A stretch of DNA of 64,000 bases from Bacteroidales bacterium (GTDB lineage: Bacteria; Bacteroidota; Bacteroidia; Bacteroidales; Tenuifilaceae), in NCBI GenBank assembly GCA_013141385.1, contig JABFRB010000018.1, forward strand, positions 1-64,000. The letters run 5' to 3'. The stretch's first letter is position 1, and every line of letters starts with the position of its first letter. Below are positions 44,458 to 53,952 of the stretch, in pieces. Position numbers and translations under genes: made by a program. The notes beneath the pieces are model-generated. The model searched no databases. It was not told where the DNA came from and was given only the letters and a program-made list of their open reading frames with translations.

Positions 44458-45675
44458 TTATTCATTTCGCATTAACAACGAACTATCCCCATAGCTCAAA
44501 AATCTAAACCCATTATCCATGGCATATTTATAAACTCTCTTCCAATCCTCCCCAATAAAAGCCGCCACAAGCAGCAGCAGTGTTGATTTTGGTTGATGAT
44601 AGTTGGTAATCAGTGCATCCGCCATCCTTACCTTATACCCTGGAACAATTAGTATTTGAGTTGATGCAGCTAAATAATCAGTATTCTTGTTGATCATTAA
44701 AGATTCCAAAGCTTTTAATGCATCTACGATTCCTACATTGTTTGGTAGCTCATAGGGTTCCCATTGTGAAACAGTTAAGGTCTCATTTAGTTTACCTACA
44801 AAAGCCTTAACTCCAAGCCAATAGATACTCTCTAATGTTCTTAGCGAAGTGGTTCCAACAACAACTCGTTTCCCTTTATGATTCAGTAAGTTATGAATTG
44901 TACTTTTCTTCACTATGAAATGCTCTGTATGCATCTCGTGGTCACTAATATTCTCAGCCTTTACCGGTTTAAATGTTCCAGCACCCACATGTAGAGTAAC
45001 ATATTCAATATCAATATTTTTCCCCTTGAGCGATTCGAAAACCTTATCGGTAAAGTGCAAACCCGCAGTTGGAGCCGCTACCGAGCCCTCAGGCTTGGCA
45101 TATATAGTCTGATACCTATCCTTATCGTCCGAATCAGCATCCCTATTTAAGTATGGCGGAATTGGTATATTCCCACAAAGTTCAACAATCCTAGCAAAGC
45201 TAAGCGATGTATCATCCCACGATAGTTCAACCTCAATACCTTCAGTTAGGTTACGTATTTTTCTAGCGCAAAGCGTTGATTTACTGTTAGGAATAGGCAT
45301 CGTAAGTTCATCTTCCTTCCACTTCTTGAGATTGCCAACGATACACTTCCAAATAACCTTTGTATGGCTTGCAAACGAAAGGACGTAGTCGAAAGGGGTG
45401 ATGGGCTCTAGTAAAAACACCTCAATCTGAGCACCGGTGGTGCGTCTGAACAGCAAACGAGCCTGAACCACCTTAGTATTATTGAAAAGCACAAGGCTAT
45501 TTTCGGGGAGATAGTCGGCTAAGTTTAAAAAAATATCCTCCTTTATCGATGAATCTTTATAAAGTAATAATTTAGATTTATCACGCTCATCCAGAGGATG
45601 TTTAGCGATCCTATCATCCGGTAAAGGGTAGTCAAAATCTGATATATGGATGTTGCCAATTAGCTGATTTGCCAC
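44458..45675 (-). CDS. queA: S-adenosylmethionine:tRNA ribosyltransferase-isomerase QueA
   Basis: QueA makes epoxyqueuosine in tRNA by transferring ribose from SAM. The 405-residue protein has DFDYPLPDDRIAKHPLDERDKS near the N-terminus, EGSVAAPTAGLHFTD near residue 192, THYVTLHVG-type YVTLHVGAGTFKPV near 222 and YHQPKSTLLLLVAAF near 362. It is about 50 residues longer than the E. coli enzyme, as is usual in Bacteroidota. Confidence 0.93.
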   Translation of the reverse strand: MANQLIGNIHISDFDYPLPDDRIAKHPLDERDKSKLLLYKDSSIKEDIFLNLADYLPENSLVLFNNTKVVQARLLFRRTTGAQIEVFLLEPITPFDYVLSFASHTKVIWKCIVGNLKKWKEDELTMPIPNSKSTLCARKIRNLTEGIEVELSWDDTSLSFARIVELCGNIPIPPYLNRDADSDDKDRYQTIYAKPEGSVAAPTAGLHFTDKVFESLKGKNIDIEYVTLHVGAGTFKPVKAENISDHEMHTEHFIVKKSTIHNLLNHKGKRVVVGTTSLRTLESIYWLGVKAFVGKLNETLTVSQWEPYELPNNVGIVDALKALESLMINKNTDYLAASTQILIVPGYKVRMADALITNYHQPKSTLLLLVAAFIGEDWKRVYKYAMDNGFRFLSYGDSSLLMRNE

Positions 45676-45704
45676 GCGATTATTATTAAATCAATAAAAC
45701 TCCG

Positions 45705-45722
45705 CAAAATTAGCTATTTTTG
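45705..45722. promoter_or_regulatory. Overlapping divergent -7 boxes for queA and the Smr gene
   Basis: TATTTTTG at 45715-45722 on the plus strand and TAATTTTG (45712-45705) on the minus strand both match TAnnTTTG and lie 50 and 30 bases before the two start codons. No good TTG is found at either -33 position, so only the -7 elements are supported. Confidence 0.3.
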
Positions 45723-45771
45723 TAATAATATTCTATTTGTTTATTTAATTGATATTCAATATAATAATACT

Positions 45772-46851
45772 ATGAAGTGTGGGATAGGAGATAAGGTAAG
45801 ATTCCTTAACGACGTGGGTGGAGGAACTGTAATTAAGATTATCAACAAGACGACTGTTGCTGTCCTAACCGATGACGGTTTTGAAGTTCCAGCCCTTGAT
45901 AATGAACTTGTTATAATTGGTCAGGGTGACGAAAAGTTGCTTTCGATCATTCCCGATAAGGAGACTAGTGGTACGAAAACGGTTAGCAAAAAGCCTCTAA
46001 ATGCGGCTAACTCTGAGATAAAGAAGCATTCTGAGCCAGTAATCGTTCGGAAAGAGGTTAACGATCCGCAAGGTAACACAATTGGCTTATACCTGGCTTT
46101 TGTCCCAGAGGATTCATCCAAGTTGACTGGTAGTAACCAGATTCTTCATATCATAAATGATAGCGATTATAGGGTTTTCTACTCGCTGTCAGTCTGGAAT
46201 CAAAAGAATGTAGTTCCGCTCAAAAGTGGAATATTACTACCTGATTCAAAGGAGTTTATAAAAACATATGCGAACAGTGAGTTGAATAATAATTTCATTA
46301 TCAATGTTCAGGCGGTTTTCTTTAAGAATACTCAGTATGTGATTCAGCAACCTGAGTACATGGATATTAGCATCAACCCACTAAAACTGTGTAAGGATAG
46401 CTCATTCACTGAAAACGACTTCTTCGATGAGAAGGCTTACATTATCTCAATTGCCGATTCACGTAAGAAGGAACTTATGAAATCAGTCACCGATGAAGCC
46501 ATAAAAGAGTCTATTAGTCAGAAGGATACAGTGGCTAAGCCAAAACCTCCTAAAGAGGTGAAATCTGATATCGAGGAGGTTGACTTACATATCCATGAGC
46601 TAATCGAAAACTACCAGAATCTTTCAGCATCGGAGATAATACAAACCCAATTAGCGCGCTTTGAGACCGCATTAGAGGGGGGAATTCGAAGCAGCAGCAC
46701 CAAGAAGATGGTATTTATTCATGGCCTCGGGAATGGCAAGCTAAAGCTCGAAATTCGCAAGATCCTTGAAACAAAATATGCAAAGTTTAAGTATCAGGAT
46801 GCATCGTTCAAAGAGTACGGATTTGGTGCAACAATGGTATATATTCACTAG
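45772..46851 (+). CDS. DUF2027 and Smr domain protein
   Basis: The 359-residue protein has an N-terminal KOW/SH3-like stretch (CGIGDKVRFLNDVGGGTVIKI), the DUF2027 region typical of Bacteroidota, and a C-terminal Smr domain (EVDLHIHELIENY near residue 267; VFIHGLGNGKLKLEIRKIL near 310) as in MutS2. Smr domains nick DNA or RNA; here HGLGNGKL is the signature. The stop lies 25 bases before the RNase P RNA. Confidence 0.88.
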   Translation: MKCGIGDKVRFLNDVGGGTVIKIINKTTVAVLTDDGFEVPALDNELVIIGQGDEKLLSIIPDKETSGTKTVSKKPLNAANSEIKKHSEPVIVRKEVNDPQGNTIGLYLAFVPEDSSKLTGSNQILHIINDSDYRVFYSLSVWNQKNVVPLKSGILLPDSKEFIKTYANSELNNNFIINVQAVFFKNTQYVIQQPEYMDISINPLKLCKDSSFTENDFFDEKAYIISIADSRKKELMKSVTDEAIKESISQKDTVAKPKPPKEVKSDIEEVDLHIHELIENYQNLSASEIIQTQLARFETALEGGIRSSSTKKMVFIHGLGNGKLKLEIRKILETKYAKFKYQDASFKEYGFGATMVYIH

Positions 46852-46876
46852 TCCTTTCCGCGTTATTTGAAATAAA

Positions 46877-47268
46877 CAGTAAACCGCTCTATCGCTCCTT
46901 GAAATATAGGGGAGGAAAGTCCGGGCAACTCAGGGCACCATTCTTCCTAACAGGAAGATATTCGCGAGGGTATAGTAGCGTAACAGAAAATAACCGTCTC
47001 AATTTATTGGGATAAGGGTGAAAAGGTGGGGTAAGAGCCCACCGGATTCTGTAGCAATACGGAATGCCGTACGCCTAATGGGTTGTAAGACCATGTATAT
47101 TACGATTCTTTCTGTCTAGCAGAAGGAGCAGAGCTGCCCGCATTGTTTTAGGGAAACCTAAAGTCGTAAGGGGTAGGTCGCTCGAGGTTATAGGTGACTA
47201 TAATCCTAGATAAATGATAGAGGCCTTAAATTTATTTATCGCACAGAACCCGGCTTACAGGTTTACTG
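46877..47268 (+). ncRNA. rnpB: RNase P RNA (class A)
   Basis: The 5' end CAGTAAAC pairs with the 3' end GTTTACTG (helix P1). Universal blocks are present: GGAGGAAAGTCCGGGC near 46911, the CAGGGCACC after it, GGGTGAAAAGGTGGGGTAAGAGCCCACCGG around 47017-47045 in pieces, GGGAAACCTAAAGTCG around 47150, GGGGTAGGTCGCTCGAGG, and ACAGAACCCGGCTTACAGG at the end. It is the catalytic RNA for tRNA 5' maturation. Confidence 0.95.
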
Positions 47269-47308
47269 TTTTATTTCTTCCTTTTTCTACCCCAGCATTC
47301 TCTTTTAA

Positions 47309-47386
47309 TTAGTCGTCCCTTAGAAATATTTATCAACATTAACCTCTGATTATTAACATTATAAATATTTCTTAAGGGACGACTAA
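47309..47386. repeat. 25-base near-perfect inverted repeat
   Basis: Left arm TTAGTCGTCCCTTAGAAATA (47309-47333 overall) and right arm ending CTTAAGGGACGACTAA (47361-47386) differ by a single extra base. The 27-base centre is AT-rich. It lies between rnpB and the coiled-coil gene and could be a small foldback element or a transcription stop for rnpB. Confidence 0.65.
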
Positions 47387-47394
47387 ATAATTAC

Positions 47395-47423
47395 TTGAAA
47401 ATTTACCACATTTGTTAAGTTTG
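47395..47423 (+). promoter_or_regulatory. Putative promoter of the coiled-coil protein gene
   Basis: TTG at 47395-47397 and TAAGTTTG at 47416-47423 with an 18-base spacer. The leader to the ATG would be about 100 bases. Confidence 0.45.
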
Positions 47424-47526
47424 CCGTATAATTGGAAGTTGAAAAAATGTACAAATCTATTTTTAAGATTAGATTTGTTTAAATTTATTATTGACTATTT
47501 TTGGATATTAAGATTTTTTAAACGGT

Positions 47527-49353
47527 ATGGGTAATATTATTTTTTCTAAGAATAGAAGTTGTTGTGCTAATATAGTGTTGATTTCTATACTATTCGCATT
47601 TTTACTACTCCAAAATGAATACTCCTTTGCTCAGAATAGTCTAATATGTAAAGTTAAGCTTGTAATAAAAAAAGGTGAAATAAATGGCTCTAAAGTAGTT
47701 TTATTTAAAAATGGGAGTCAAGTTAGCGAAAATCTCATTAGTAGCGATGGTAGAATAGAGGTTATGCTCGATTATGATAGCGATTATATGTTTTCGTTCG
47801 AGAAAAATGGCTATGTGTCAAAGAAAATAAACTTCAATACGGTAGCTCCTAAAAACTATTCCAGAGATCAAGTAAATAAAACAGGTTTTGACGTTGAACT
47901 TTTCCCACAGAAAGATGGCATGAATCTTATGATTTACAATAATCCTGTTGGGAAAATAAGATTCGATGAATCGATAAATGATTTTGGTTATGATGTAGAT
48001 TACTCCGCTACTATAAAAAAACAAATTGAAGAAGCAGAGAAAGAGTTTGAGCAGCAACAAAGGAATAAGGCCAAAGAAGCACAGAAAAAAGTTGACGAGG
48101 AACAAAAGCAAAAACTCATAGCAGAAGCCGAGAAAAGAAAAACAGAGTTAGAATCCAAATTAAAAGCAGAAAAAGAAGCCTTAGAAAAGGAGTTAGCACG
48201 CCAAAAATCAGAAGCTGATGCAAAAATGATTGCAGAAGCCAAACAAAAAGAGGAACAGAAAAAGAAGGAACTCGAATTAAAACAAAAGGCATTAGAAGAT
48301 GCTAAAAAGAAAACTGAAGATGATGCCCGTATTAAGGAAGAATTAAGAAAAAAAGAAGAATTAAGGATAAAAGAAGAAAACGAAAAGAGATTACTTGCTG
48401 AGCAAGAAAAAAAGAGAATTGAAGAGGAACAAAAACAAAAGGAACAGGAAAAACTCAAAAAGGAACTTGAAGAACGCTTAGCTCTCGAGGCCAAACAAAA
48501 GGAAGAAGCCAAACAGAAGGAACTTGAACTAAAGAAAAAGGCAGAAGATGATGCTCGAATTAAAACTGAAAACGAGGCTAAACTCAAAGAGGAAATCCTT
48601 AAAAAAGAAAACGAGTTAAGAAAAAAGGCTGAAGAGGATGCAAAATTGAAAGCCGCTGAGGAATTAAAACAAATCGCTGAAAAGAAGAGAATAGATGAAG
48701 AACGAATAAACGCAGAAAACATTAAGATTAAGCAAGAGCAAGAAGTAAAGAAAAAACTTGAGGAAGAAAACAAAATTAAAGAGCAAGAAAAACTTAATAA
48801 AGAGGCTGAGGAGCGCTTAATTGCTGTGCAAAAACTTAAGGAAGAAACTCAAAAACAACTAGAAGAAAGTAGAAAAAAAGCTGTAGAGTTAGCAAAAGCT
48901 AAAGCCGAAGAAGAAGCCAATAAAATTGCTGAACAAAAGAAATTAGAACAGGATCGATTACAAAAGGAAAAAGAAGAGAGAAAGATTGCGGAAGAAGCTC
49001 GTTTAAAAGCGATTGAAGATGCAGAGAAGTTGGAAAAAGGAAAGAGATTAAAAGAGGACGAAGAAAGAAAAATGAAGTTAATAAATGAGAAAATCCTTAA
49101 TGATAAAAAGAAATATGAAGAAGTAAAAGAGGTTGTTAAGGAGATTCCCACTGAAGAAATTGCGAAAAATTATTCCAACGAGAGAACAGATGAAACAACA
49201 AAGTTGAAAAGGCTTACAATAACAAGAACTGTTTTTAATCGAAATAATGTCCTTACTTTCTATACTAGGGTAGAGCACGTTTATGGCGGAGTTTACTATT
49301 TCAAGGATGCCGTTGATATTTCTGAATGGCAGTATAATAGCGAAACGAAGTAG
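47527..49353 (+). CDS. Exported Lys/Glu-rich coiled-coil protein
   Basis: The 608-residue protein has a signal peptide or anchor (VLISILFAFLLLQ, near residue 20), a globular beta-rich part of about 120 residues (CKVKLVIKKGEINGSKVVLF, a carboxypeptidase-regulatory-like look), then about 380 residues of almost uninterrupted Lys/Glu/Ala coiled coil, recalling TolA-like spacers. The last 50 residues (LTITRTVFNRNNVLTFYTRV) form a small C-terminal domain. It probably spans the periplasm. Low-complexity composition makes long opposite-strand open frames that are not genes. Confidence 0.65.
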   Translation: MGNIIFSKNRSCCANIVLISILFAFLLLQNEYSFAQNSLICKVKLVIKKGEINGSKVVLFKNGSQVSENLISSDGRIEVMLDYDSDYMFSFEKNGYVSKKINFNTVAPKNYSRDQVNKTGFDVELFPQKDGMNLMIYNNPVGKIRFDESINDFGYDVDYSATIKKQIEEAEKEFEQQQRNKAKEAQKKVDEEQKQKLIAEAEKRKTELESKLKAEKEALEKELARQKSEADAKMIAEAKQKEEQKKKELELKQKALEDAKKKTEDDARIKEELRKKEELRIKEENEKRLLAEQEKKRIEEEQKQKEQEKLKKELEERLALEAKQKEEAKQKELELKKKAEDDARIKTENEAKLKEEILKKENELRKKAEEDAKLKAAEELKQIAEKKRIDEERINAENIKIKQEQEVKKKLEEENKIKEQEKLNKEAEERLIAVQKLKEETQKQLEESRKKAVELAKAKAEEEANKIAEQKKLEQDRLQKEKEERKIAEEARLKAIEDAEKLEKGKRLKEDEERKMKLINEKILNDKKKYEEVKEVVKEIPTEEIAKNYSNERTDETTKLKRLTITRTVFNRNNVLTFYTRVEHVYGGVYYFKDAVDISEWQYNSETK

Positions 49354-49374
49354 CCATTTATTTCTTAATATTTT

Positions 49375-51423
49375 ATGGAACGATATGTAACTGCATGCCC
49401 TCGAAATTGCTATAGTACTTGTAGTTTTTATGTTTATACCGAAAATGGGAAAGTTATCAATGTAGAACCCAACCCTAATTTTAGGGCAACTCCAGAAGGT
49501 ATCTGTTTAAAAGGATTAAGTTACGTTGAAAGAGCCAACTCTCCTGAAAGAATCATTTATCCAAACAAAAGAAACTCAGATGGAATTTTCTCCCGAATCA
49601 CATGGGATGAAGCCTTGAGCACTATTGCTAGCAAATTACAATATTTTAAAAAGGAATTTGGACAACAAAGCGTTCTATTCTATGCTGCGAGCGGAATGTC
49701 TGGATTACTTAATGATTTAAGTTTAAAATTTTGGAGAGAAATATATGGTGGGGCTACAACAGTTTATGGAAACCTTTGCTGGCCTGCTGGTCTCGAAGCT
49801 ACACGATTAACTCTTGGCGAAAATAAACATAACGTTCCTTGGGATCTTGAAAATGCAAAACTAATTGTCCTTTGGGGTAAAAATACTGCCGAAAGTAATA
49901 TTCAGGAAATGATACCCATTGGGAAATCACTTGATAATGGGGGTAAACTCATTGTTGTTGATTCTCGGAGAACTGAATCAACTCAGAGAGCCGAATTACT
50001 TGTTCAACCAATACCTGCTACCGATGGTGCTTTAGCGTTATCAATTGCAAATCTTCTTATTGTGAATGATTGGATCGATCATGATTTTATATCTAAACAT
50101 GTATATGGTTTTGATGATTTCAAGATTAGTATTCAACGTTGTACTACAGAATGGGCATCAACAATAACAGGAGTTCCTAAGGATTTTATTGAAAAAATGG
50201 CTTGGATGATTGGGAATATTAAACCCATGACCTTAATTCCAGGCTATGGAATGCAGCGTTATACCAATAGTGGGCAAACCATTAGATGCCTACTTACATT
50301 GTCTATTTTGACAGGAAATATTGGAAAACTAGGTGCTTGTTGGCATTATGCAAACCTTCAAAGTTATGTATTTGATGATGTTCTAGAGCCATTATGCTAC
50401 TACCCTCCACAAAAAACCGATGGAATAATTCGACGATCTATTTCAACAGCAAAATTAGGGGAGGGTATGCTTTTACAATCCAACCCTCCATTGAAGATGA
50501 TTTGGGTTGAAAGAGGTAATCCAATTTCTCAAAACCCAGATACTAATACTGTACTAAAAGCCTTCAAATCTTTAGATTTTAGGGTTGTAGTTGAGCAATT
50601 CTTTACAGATACTGCACTTGAGGCGGATATAGTTTTACCTGCCAAAAATATGTTTGAACAAACAGATATTATTGGTTCTTACTGGAATCCTTATGTTCAA
50701 CTTCGTCAAAAAGTTGTTGAGCCAGCTGGCGAAGTAAAACCAGAAACAGAAATATACTACCTATTGGCTCTTAAATTGGGCTTTACGAGGGAGCAAATCG
50801 ATAATATTCTTTTACCCCTTGATGATGAAGCTATTAATAAATTTCTTAGCAAAAAGATGGAATCTTTTCCTTCTTTAAGCATAGAGAAATTAAAAGAAGG
50901 GCCAATACTTGCACCAAATCTTCAGGAAATCGCTTTTTCAGATTACAATTTTAGGACACCATCGGGTAAAATAGAGATTAAATCTATTGAGGCTCAGAAT
51001 AGATGGGGGGTAAATACCTTGCCAACTTATGAGAAATCAGAAGAAGCCGATATCAATTTTAATAAAAAGTATCCGTTCTATTTGATGAGCCCAAACACCA
51101 AAAATCGTATTCATTCCCAATTTAATAACCTAAAAATTATTAAAATGATTAGCGGTGAACCAACTATCCAAATTAATCCAAAAGATGCTAAGGAAAGGAA
51201 TATTTTAGATGGCGATTTAGTCAAGGTTTTTAACGAAAGGGGAGAGTTGGTAATTAAAGCCGAATTAACATTTCAGGTAAGTTCAGGTTGTGTTGTTATT
51301 CCTAATGGGTGGTGGAGAAGCCAAGGAGGAGCTATAAATATTTTATCAAAAGGACGTGAAACCGATATGGGTTTTGGTTCCGCTTTTCATGATAACAAAG
51401 TTCAAATAGAAAAAATTAAGTAA
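49375..51423 (+). CDS. Molybdopterin oxidoreductase catalytic subunit (DMSO-reductase family)
   Basis: The 682-residue protein binds a [4Fe-4S] cluster through Cys-8, Cys-12, Cys-16 and Cys-44 and carries the bis-MGD fold: LIVLWGKNTAESN near residue 162, LIPGYGMQRYTNSG near 282, WVERGNPISQNPD near 382, and the C-terminal molydopterin-dinucleotide domain (YPFYLMSPNTKNRIHSQ). Cys-135 in YGNLCWPAG is a candidate molybdenum ligand. There is no Tat signal, so the enzyme should face the cytoplasm. Electron acceptor or donor is unknown; the family includes reductases of sulfoxides, thiosulfate, polysulfide and tetrathionate. Confidence 0.85.
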   Translation: MERYVTACPRNCYSTCSFYVYTENGKVINVEPNPNFRATPEGICLKGLSYVERANSPERIIYPNKRNSDGIFSRITWDEALSTIASKLQYFKKEFGQQSVLFYAASGMSGLLNDLSLKFWREIYGGATTVYGNLCWPAGLEATRLTLGENKHNVPWDLENAKLIVLWGKNTAESNIQEMIPIGKSLDNGGKLIVVDSRRTESTQRAELLVQPIPATDGALALSIANLLIVNDWIDHDFISKHVYGFDDFKISIQRCTTEWASTITGVPKDFIEKMAWMIGNIKPMTLIPGYGMQRYTNSGQTIRCLLTLSILTGNIGKLGACWHYANLQSYVFDDVLEPLCYYPPQKTDGIIRRSISTAKLGEGMLLQSNPPLKMIWVERGNPISQNPDTNTVLKAFKSLDFRVVVEQFFTDTALEADIVLPAKNMFEQTDIIGSYWNPYVQLRQKVVEPAGEVKPETEIYYLLALKLGFTREQIDNILLPLDDEAINKFLSKKMESFPSLSIEKLKEGPILAPNLQEIAFSDYNFRTPSGKIEIKSIEAQNRWGVNTLPTYEKSEEADINFNKKYPFYLMSPNTKNRIHSQFNNLKIIKMISGEPTIQINPKDAKERNILDGDLVKVFNERGELVIKAELTFQVSSGCVVIPNGWWRSQGGAINILSKGRETDMGFGSAFHDNKVQIEKIK

Positions 51424-51435
51424 TAGATTTTAGTC

Positions 51436-52782
51436 ATGTCAACTGAAGGATTTATTTTCGATTATGCTAAATGTGTCGGTTGTCACGCCTGCATGGTGGC
51501 ATGTTATGTCGAAAATAAAATAGAACCTTCAATTGCTTGGCGTCAAGTTAATACCATCAATTCTAAAAGAATACCTTTAGCAGGGTTTCTTAACCTCTCA
51601 TTAGCTTGTAACCACTGCGTTGAAGCACCTTGCCTAAAAGCCTGTCCTGCTAAAGCATATATAAAAGATGAACATACAGGTGCAATAATTCACCAACCTG
51701 AAAAATGCATTGGCTGTAGATATTGTACTTGGGCTTGCCCATTTGATGCACCTAAATATAATGAGAATCATGGAATTGTTGAAAAGTGCAATTTATGCAA
51801 TCATCTTGTTAGTAAAGGGTTAAAACCTTCTTGTGCAAAACAATGTCCAACAGGAGCATTATCATTTAGCTCATTAGATAAAATTCAAAACTCATATCCT
51901 GTAGGGATTCCTGCTACTAATTATCAGCCTAGAATAAAGACTTTAAGATCCGAAATTATAGAAGCAATTCCACAGTTGGATATTAGCATCACTGGATTTG
52001 AAAAAATTGAGTATGAAAGCCAAAAGATAACATCAAGTGCAAAAATCCAAGCTAAAAATGAATGGCCTTTGGTATTCTTCACCCTCATATTTGCTTTCCT
52101 TTCGGGTTGGATATATGCCTTTGATTTAGAAGGTAGTATAGTATTGAAAAGTATATTCGTAGCCACAGGAGTTTTGGGCATTTTACTCAGCACATTTCAC
52201 CTCGGAAAACCCTTCAGAGCATGGCATTCAATTACTAATTTAAGAACAAGCTGGCTAAGTCGTGAAATACTTTTTTGTGTACTCTTCTTTTTTTCGTCTA
52301 TTCTTTACCTGTTTCTATTTCATTCTAAGTTTATGCTAGTGACCACATCGGTACTAAACTTATTGCTGCTGATATCGATTGAAATGGTATATTCAGTCCC
52401 TAAAAAAAATTATACAACTCCATTACACAGTTCTAATACAATTTTAACTGCTTTAATGTTTGCATTATTATATAATGGCTTGTTGAAGCTACTTGTAGCA
52501 TTAATTGTAATAAAAGCCTTGCTTTATATCGTTCGCAAAGGGACACAACCTATCCTTACTTTATCGATTATATTAGTATTTATCCGGGTATTCGGGCTGA
52601 TATTATCAATAGGAATTATTAGTTTGACTAATGATAATTCCCTTCTTCTACTTTTTTCTTTAATTACTAGTGAAGTAATAGATAGGTATGAATTCTATAA
52701 TGATATTTACGTAGATACCCCCTTAAAAATTCTTGAAAAATTAGATAATGATGCCGTAATGAAATGGCTCAATAAAGATTAA
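51436..52782 (+). CDS. Fused iron-sulfur and membrane-anchor subunit (DmsB-DmsC type)
   Basis: The 448-residue protein starts with a four-cluster ferredoxin domain (CVGCHACMVACYVENK, CNHCVEAPCLKACPAKA, CIGCRYCTWACPFDAPK, CNLCNHLVSKGLKPSCAKQCPTGA) over residues 10-150. A linker leads to about seven or eight membrane segments (210-430) of the DmsC type. It is translated 12 bases after the catalytic subunit and would carry electrons between the quinone pool and it. The B-C fusion removes one gene from the usual three-gene operon. Confidence 0.85.
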   Translation: MSTEGFIFDYAKCVGCHACMVACYVENKIEPSIAWRQVNTINSKRIPLAGFLNLSLACNHCVEAPCLKACPAKAYIKDEHTGAIIHQPEKCIGCRYCTWACPFDAPKYNENHGIVEKCNLCNHLVSKGLKPSCAKQCPTGALSFSSLDKIQNSYPVGIPATNYQPRIKTLRSEIIEAIPQLDISITGFEKIEYESQKITSSAKIQAKNEWPLVFFTLIFAFLSGWIYAFDLEGSIVLKSIFVATGVLGILLSTFHLGKPFRAWHSITNLRTSWLSREILFCVLFFFSSILYLFLFHSKFMLVTTSVLNLLLLISIEMVYSVPKKNYTTPLHSSNTILTALMFALLYNGLLKLLVALIVIKALLYIVRKGTQPILTLSIILVFIRVFGLILSIGIISLTNDNSLLLLFSLITSEVIDRYEFYNDIYVDTPLKILEKLDNDAVMKWLNKD

Positions 52783-52994
52783 ATTCCAATTTCCCATTTA
52801 TTTTTGATCAACAACTGAAAAATTATAAAAAAAATTCAGAAACGAATAAAGAAGATGAATAAAAAGGGATATGTTGAACGAATTAAATGGTAATGAATTA
52901 TTTATTAAATCAAATCAGTTGACACCTTACTATATTTTTACTTGATATTAACATCAATTTTTGAATCACTCACCAAAAGGATTGTAAATGATAT

Positions 52995-53024
52995 TTGATT
53001 ATCAATTCAATATTTGTAAATTTG
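52995..53024 (+). promoter_or_regulatory. Promoter of the siaC-like triplet
   Basis: TTG at 52995-52997 and TAAATTTG at 53017-53024 are 19 bases apart, matching the Bacteroidota consensus. The leader to the ATG at 53072 is about 40 bases. Confidence 0.6.
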
Positions 53025-53071
53025 TTTTTTTAGATTTTGATTAATGTCAAAAGTAAAAAATCAGGATAAAC

Positions 53072-53458
53072 ATGGAAGTAATTAGTATTAAGGGAACACA
53101 GGAGACACCTGAGGTACTGCTTGATAGTAGTAAAGGTATTTTTGATATATCTGGTAAATCGCTACCTGAGGACGTAAAGGAATTCTATAATCCACTTTTG
53201 AGATGGTTTGATGAATATGCAAAAAACCCTAATAATCAAACTGTTCTTAAGATCAAGATGGATTATTTCAATACTGCATCTTCAAAAATGATACTAGAAC
53301 TTTTTGAAGTAGTGAAAAAAGTTCATTCTAGCGGAAAAGAAACAGTTATTGAGTGGTATTATCAAGCGGATGATGAGGATATGCAGGATGCTGGTCAGGA
53401 TTATTCAGACTTAATCGAAATGCCATTTAAACTCATTAGCTATCAATCTATTAAATAG
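53072..53458 (+). CDS. SiaC family regulatory phosphoprotein (DUF1987), copy 1
   Basis: The 128-residue protein has the DUF1987 signature: GIFDISGKSLPEDVKEFYNPLLRWFDEY and MDYFNTASSKMILELF. The Thr in FNT is residue 68, the same position as the phosphorylated Thr-68 of Pseudomonas SiaC, where kinase SiaB and phosphatase SiaA set its state and the unphosphorylated form activates a diguanylate cyclase. No such partners are in the window. Confidence 0.82.
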   Translation: MEVISIKGTQETPEVLLDSSKGIFDISGKSLPEDVKEFYNPLLRWFDEYAKNPNNQTVLKIKMDYFNTASSKMILELFEVVKKVHSSGKETVIEWYYQADDEDMQDAGQDYSDLIEMPFKLISYQSIK

Positions 53459-53513
53459 ATATTTTTACCACATATTTTGATTGTATTTTTTCAATATTTC
53501 ATAATTGTTAATA

Positions 53514-53891
53514 ATGAATAATTTATTTGTTGACGCAACAAGTATAACTCCTCGTGTTGAGTTCAGCAAGCATGAAAATATCTTTAGAATCGAGGGAAAA
53601 TCACTCCCAGAAGACGTGAAAAATTTCTACCTCCCTCTTATTCAATGGTTTGATCAATACAAGTTGGATCCAAATCCAACAACAAATCTTTTTATTGATT
53701 TAGAGTACTTCAATACCTCTTCATCAAAGATGATACTCATTATACTGAATAAAATACGTGATATTCAAAAAAACGGATATCAAGTGCTTGTTATTTGGTC
53801 ATACCCTCCACATGATGTTGAAATAGAAGAATCTGGAGAGGAGTTTGCAGAGTTACTTAATATTCCGTTTCAATTTATTTCAAAAAGTTAA
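53514..53891 (+). CDS. SiaC family regulatory phosphoprotein (DUF1987), copy 2
   Basis: Paralogue of the preceding gene with the same length class (126 residues from this ATG; a TTG three codons earlier is less likely). It has NIFRIEGKSLPEDVKNFYLPLIQWFDQY and LEYFNTSSSKMIL, again with Thr-68 at the presumed phosphosite. It is 55 bases after copy 1. Confidence 0.82.
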   Translation: MNNLFVDATSITPRVEFSKHENIFRIEGKSLPEDVKNFYLPLIQWFDQYKLDPNPTTNLFIDLEYFNTSSSKMILIILNKIRDIQKNGYQVLVIWSYPPHDVEIEESGEEFAELLNIPFQFISKS

Positions 53892-53952
53892 ATTTTAAAA
53901 TAAATATTGTAATTATTATTAAATTTATAGTTTAGTTTTTATAATTTTGAGT

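Noticed and set aside
48000-48773. Long minus-strand open frame of Ser/Phe-rich protein
   Set aside because: It is the complement of the Lys/Glu-rich coiled-coil gene; low-complexity GAA/AAA codons give open TTC/TTT frames on the other strand.
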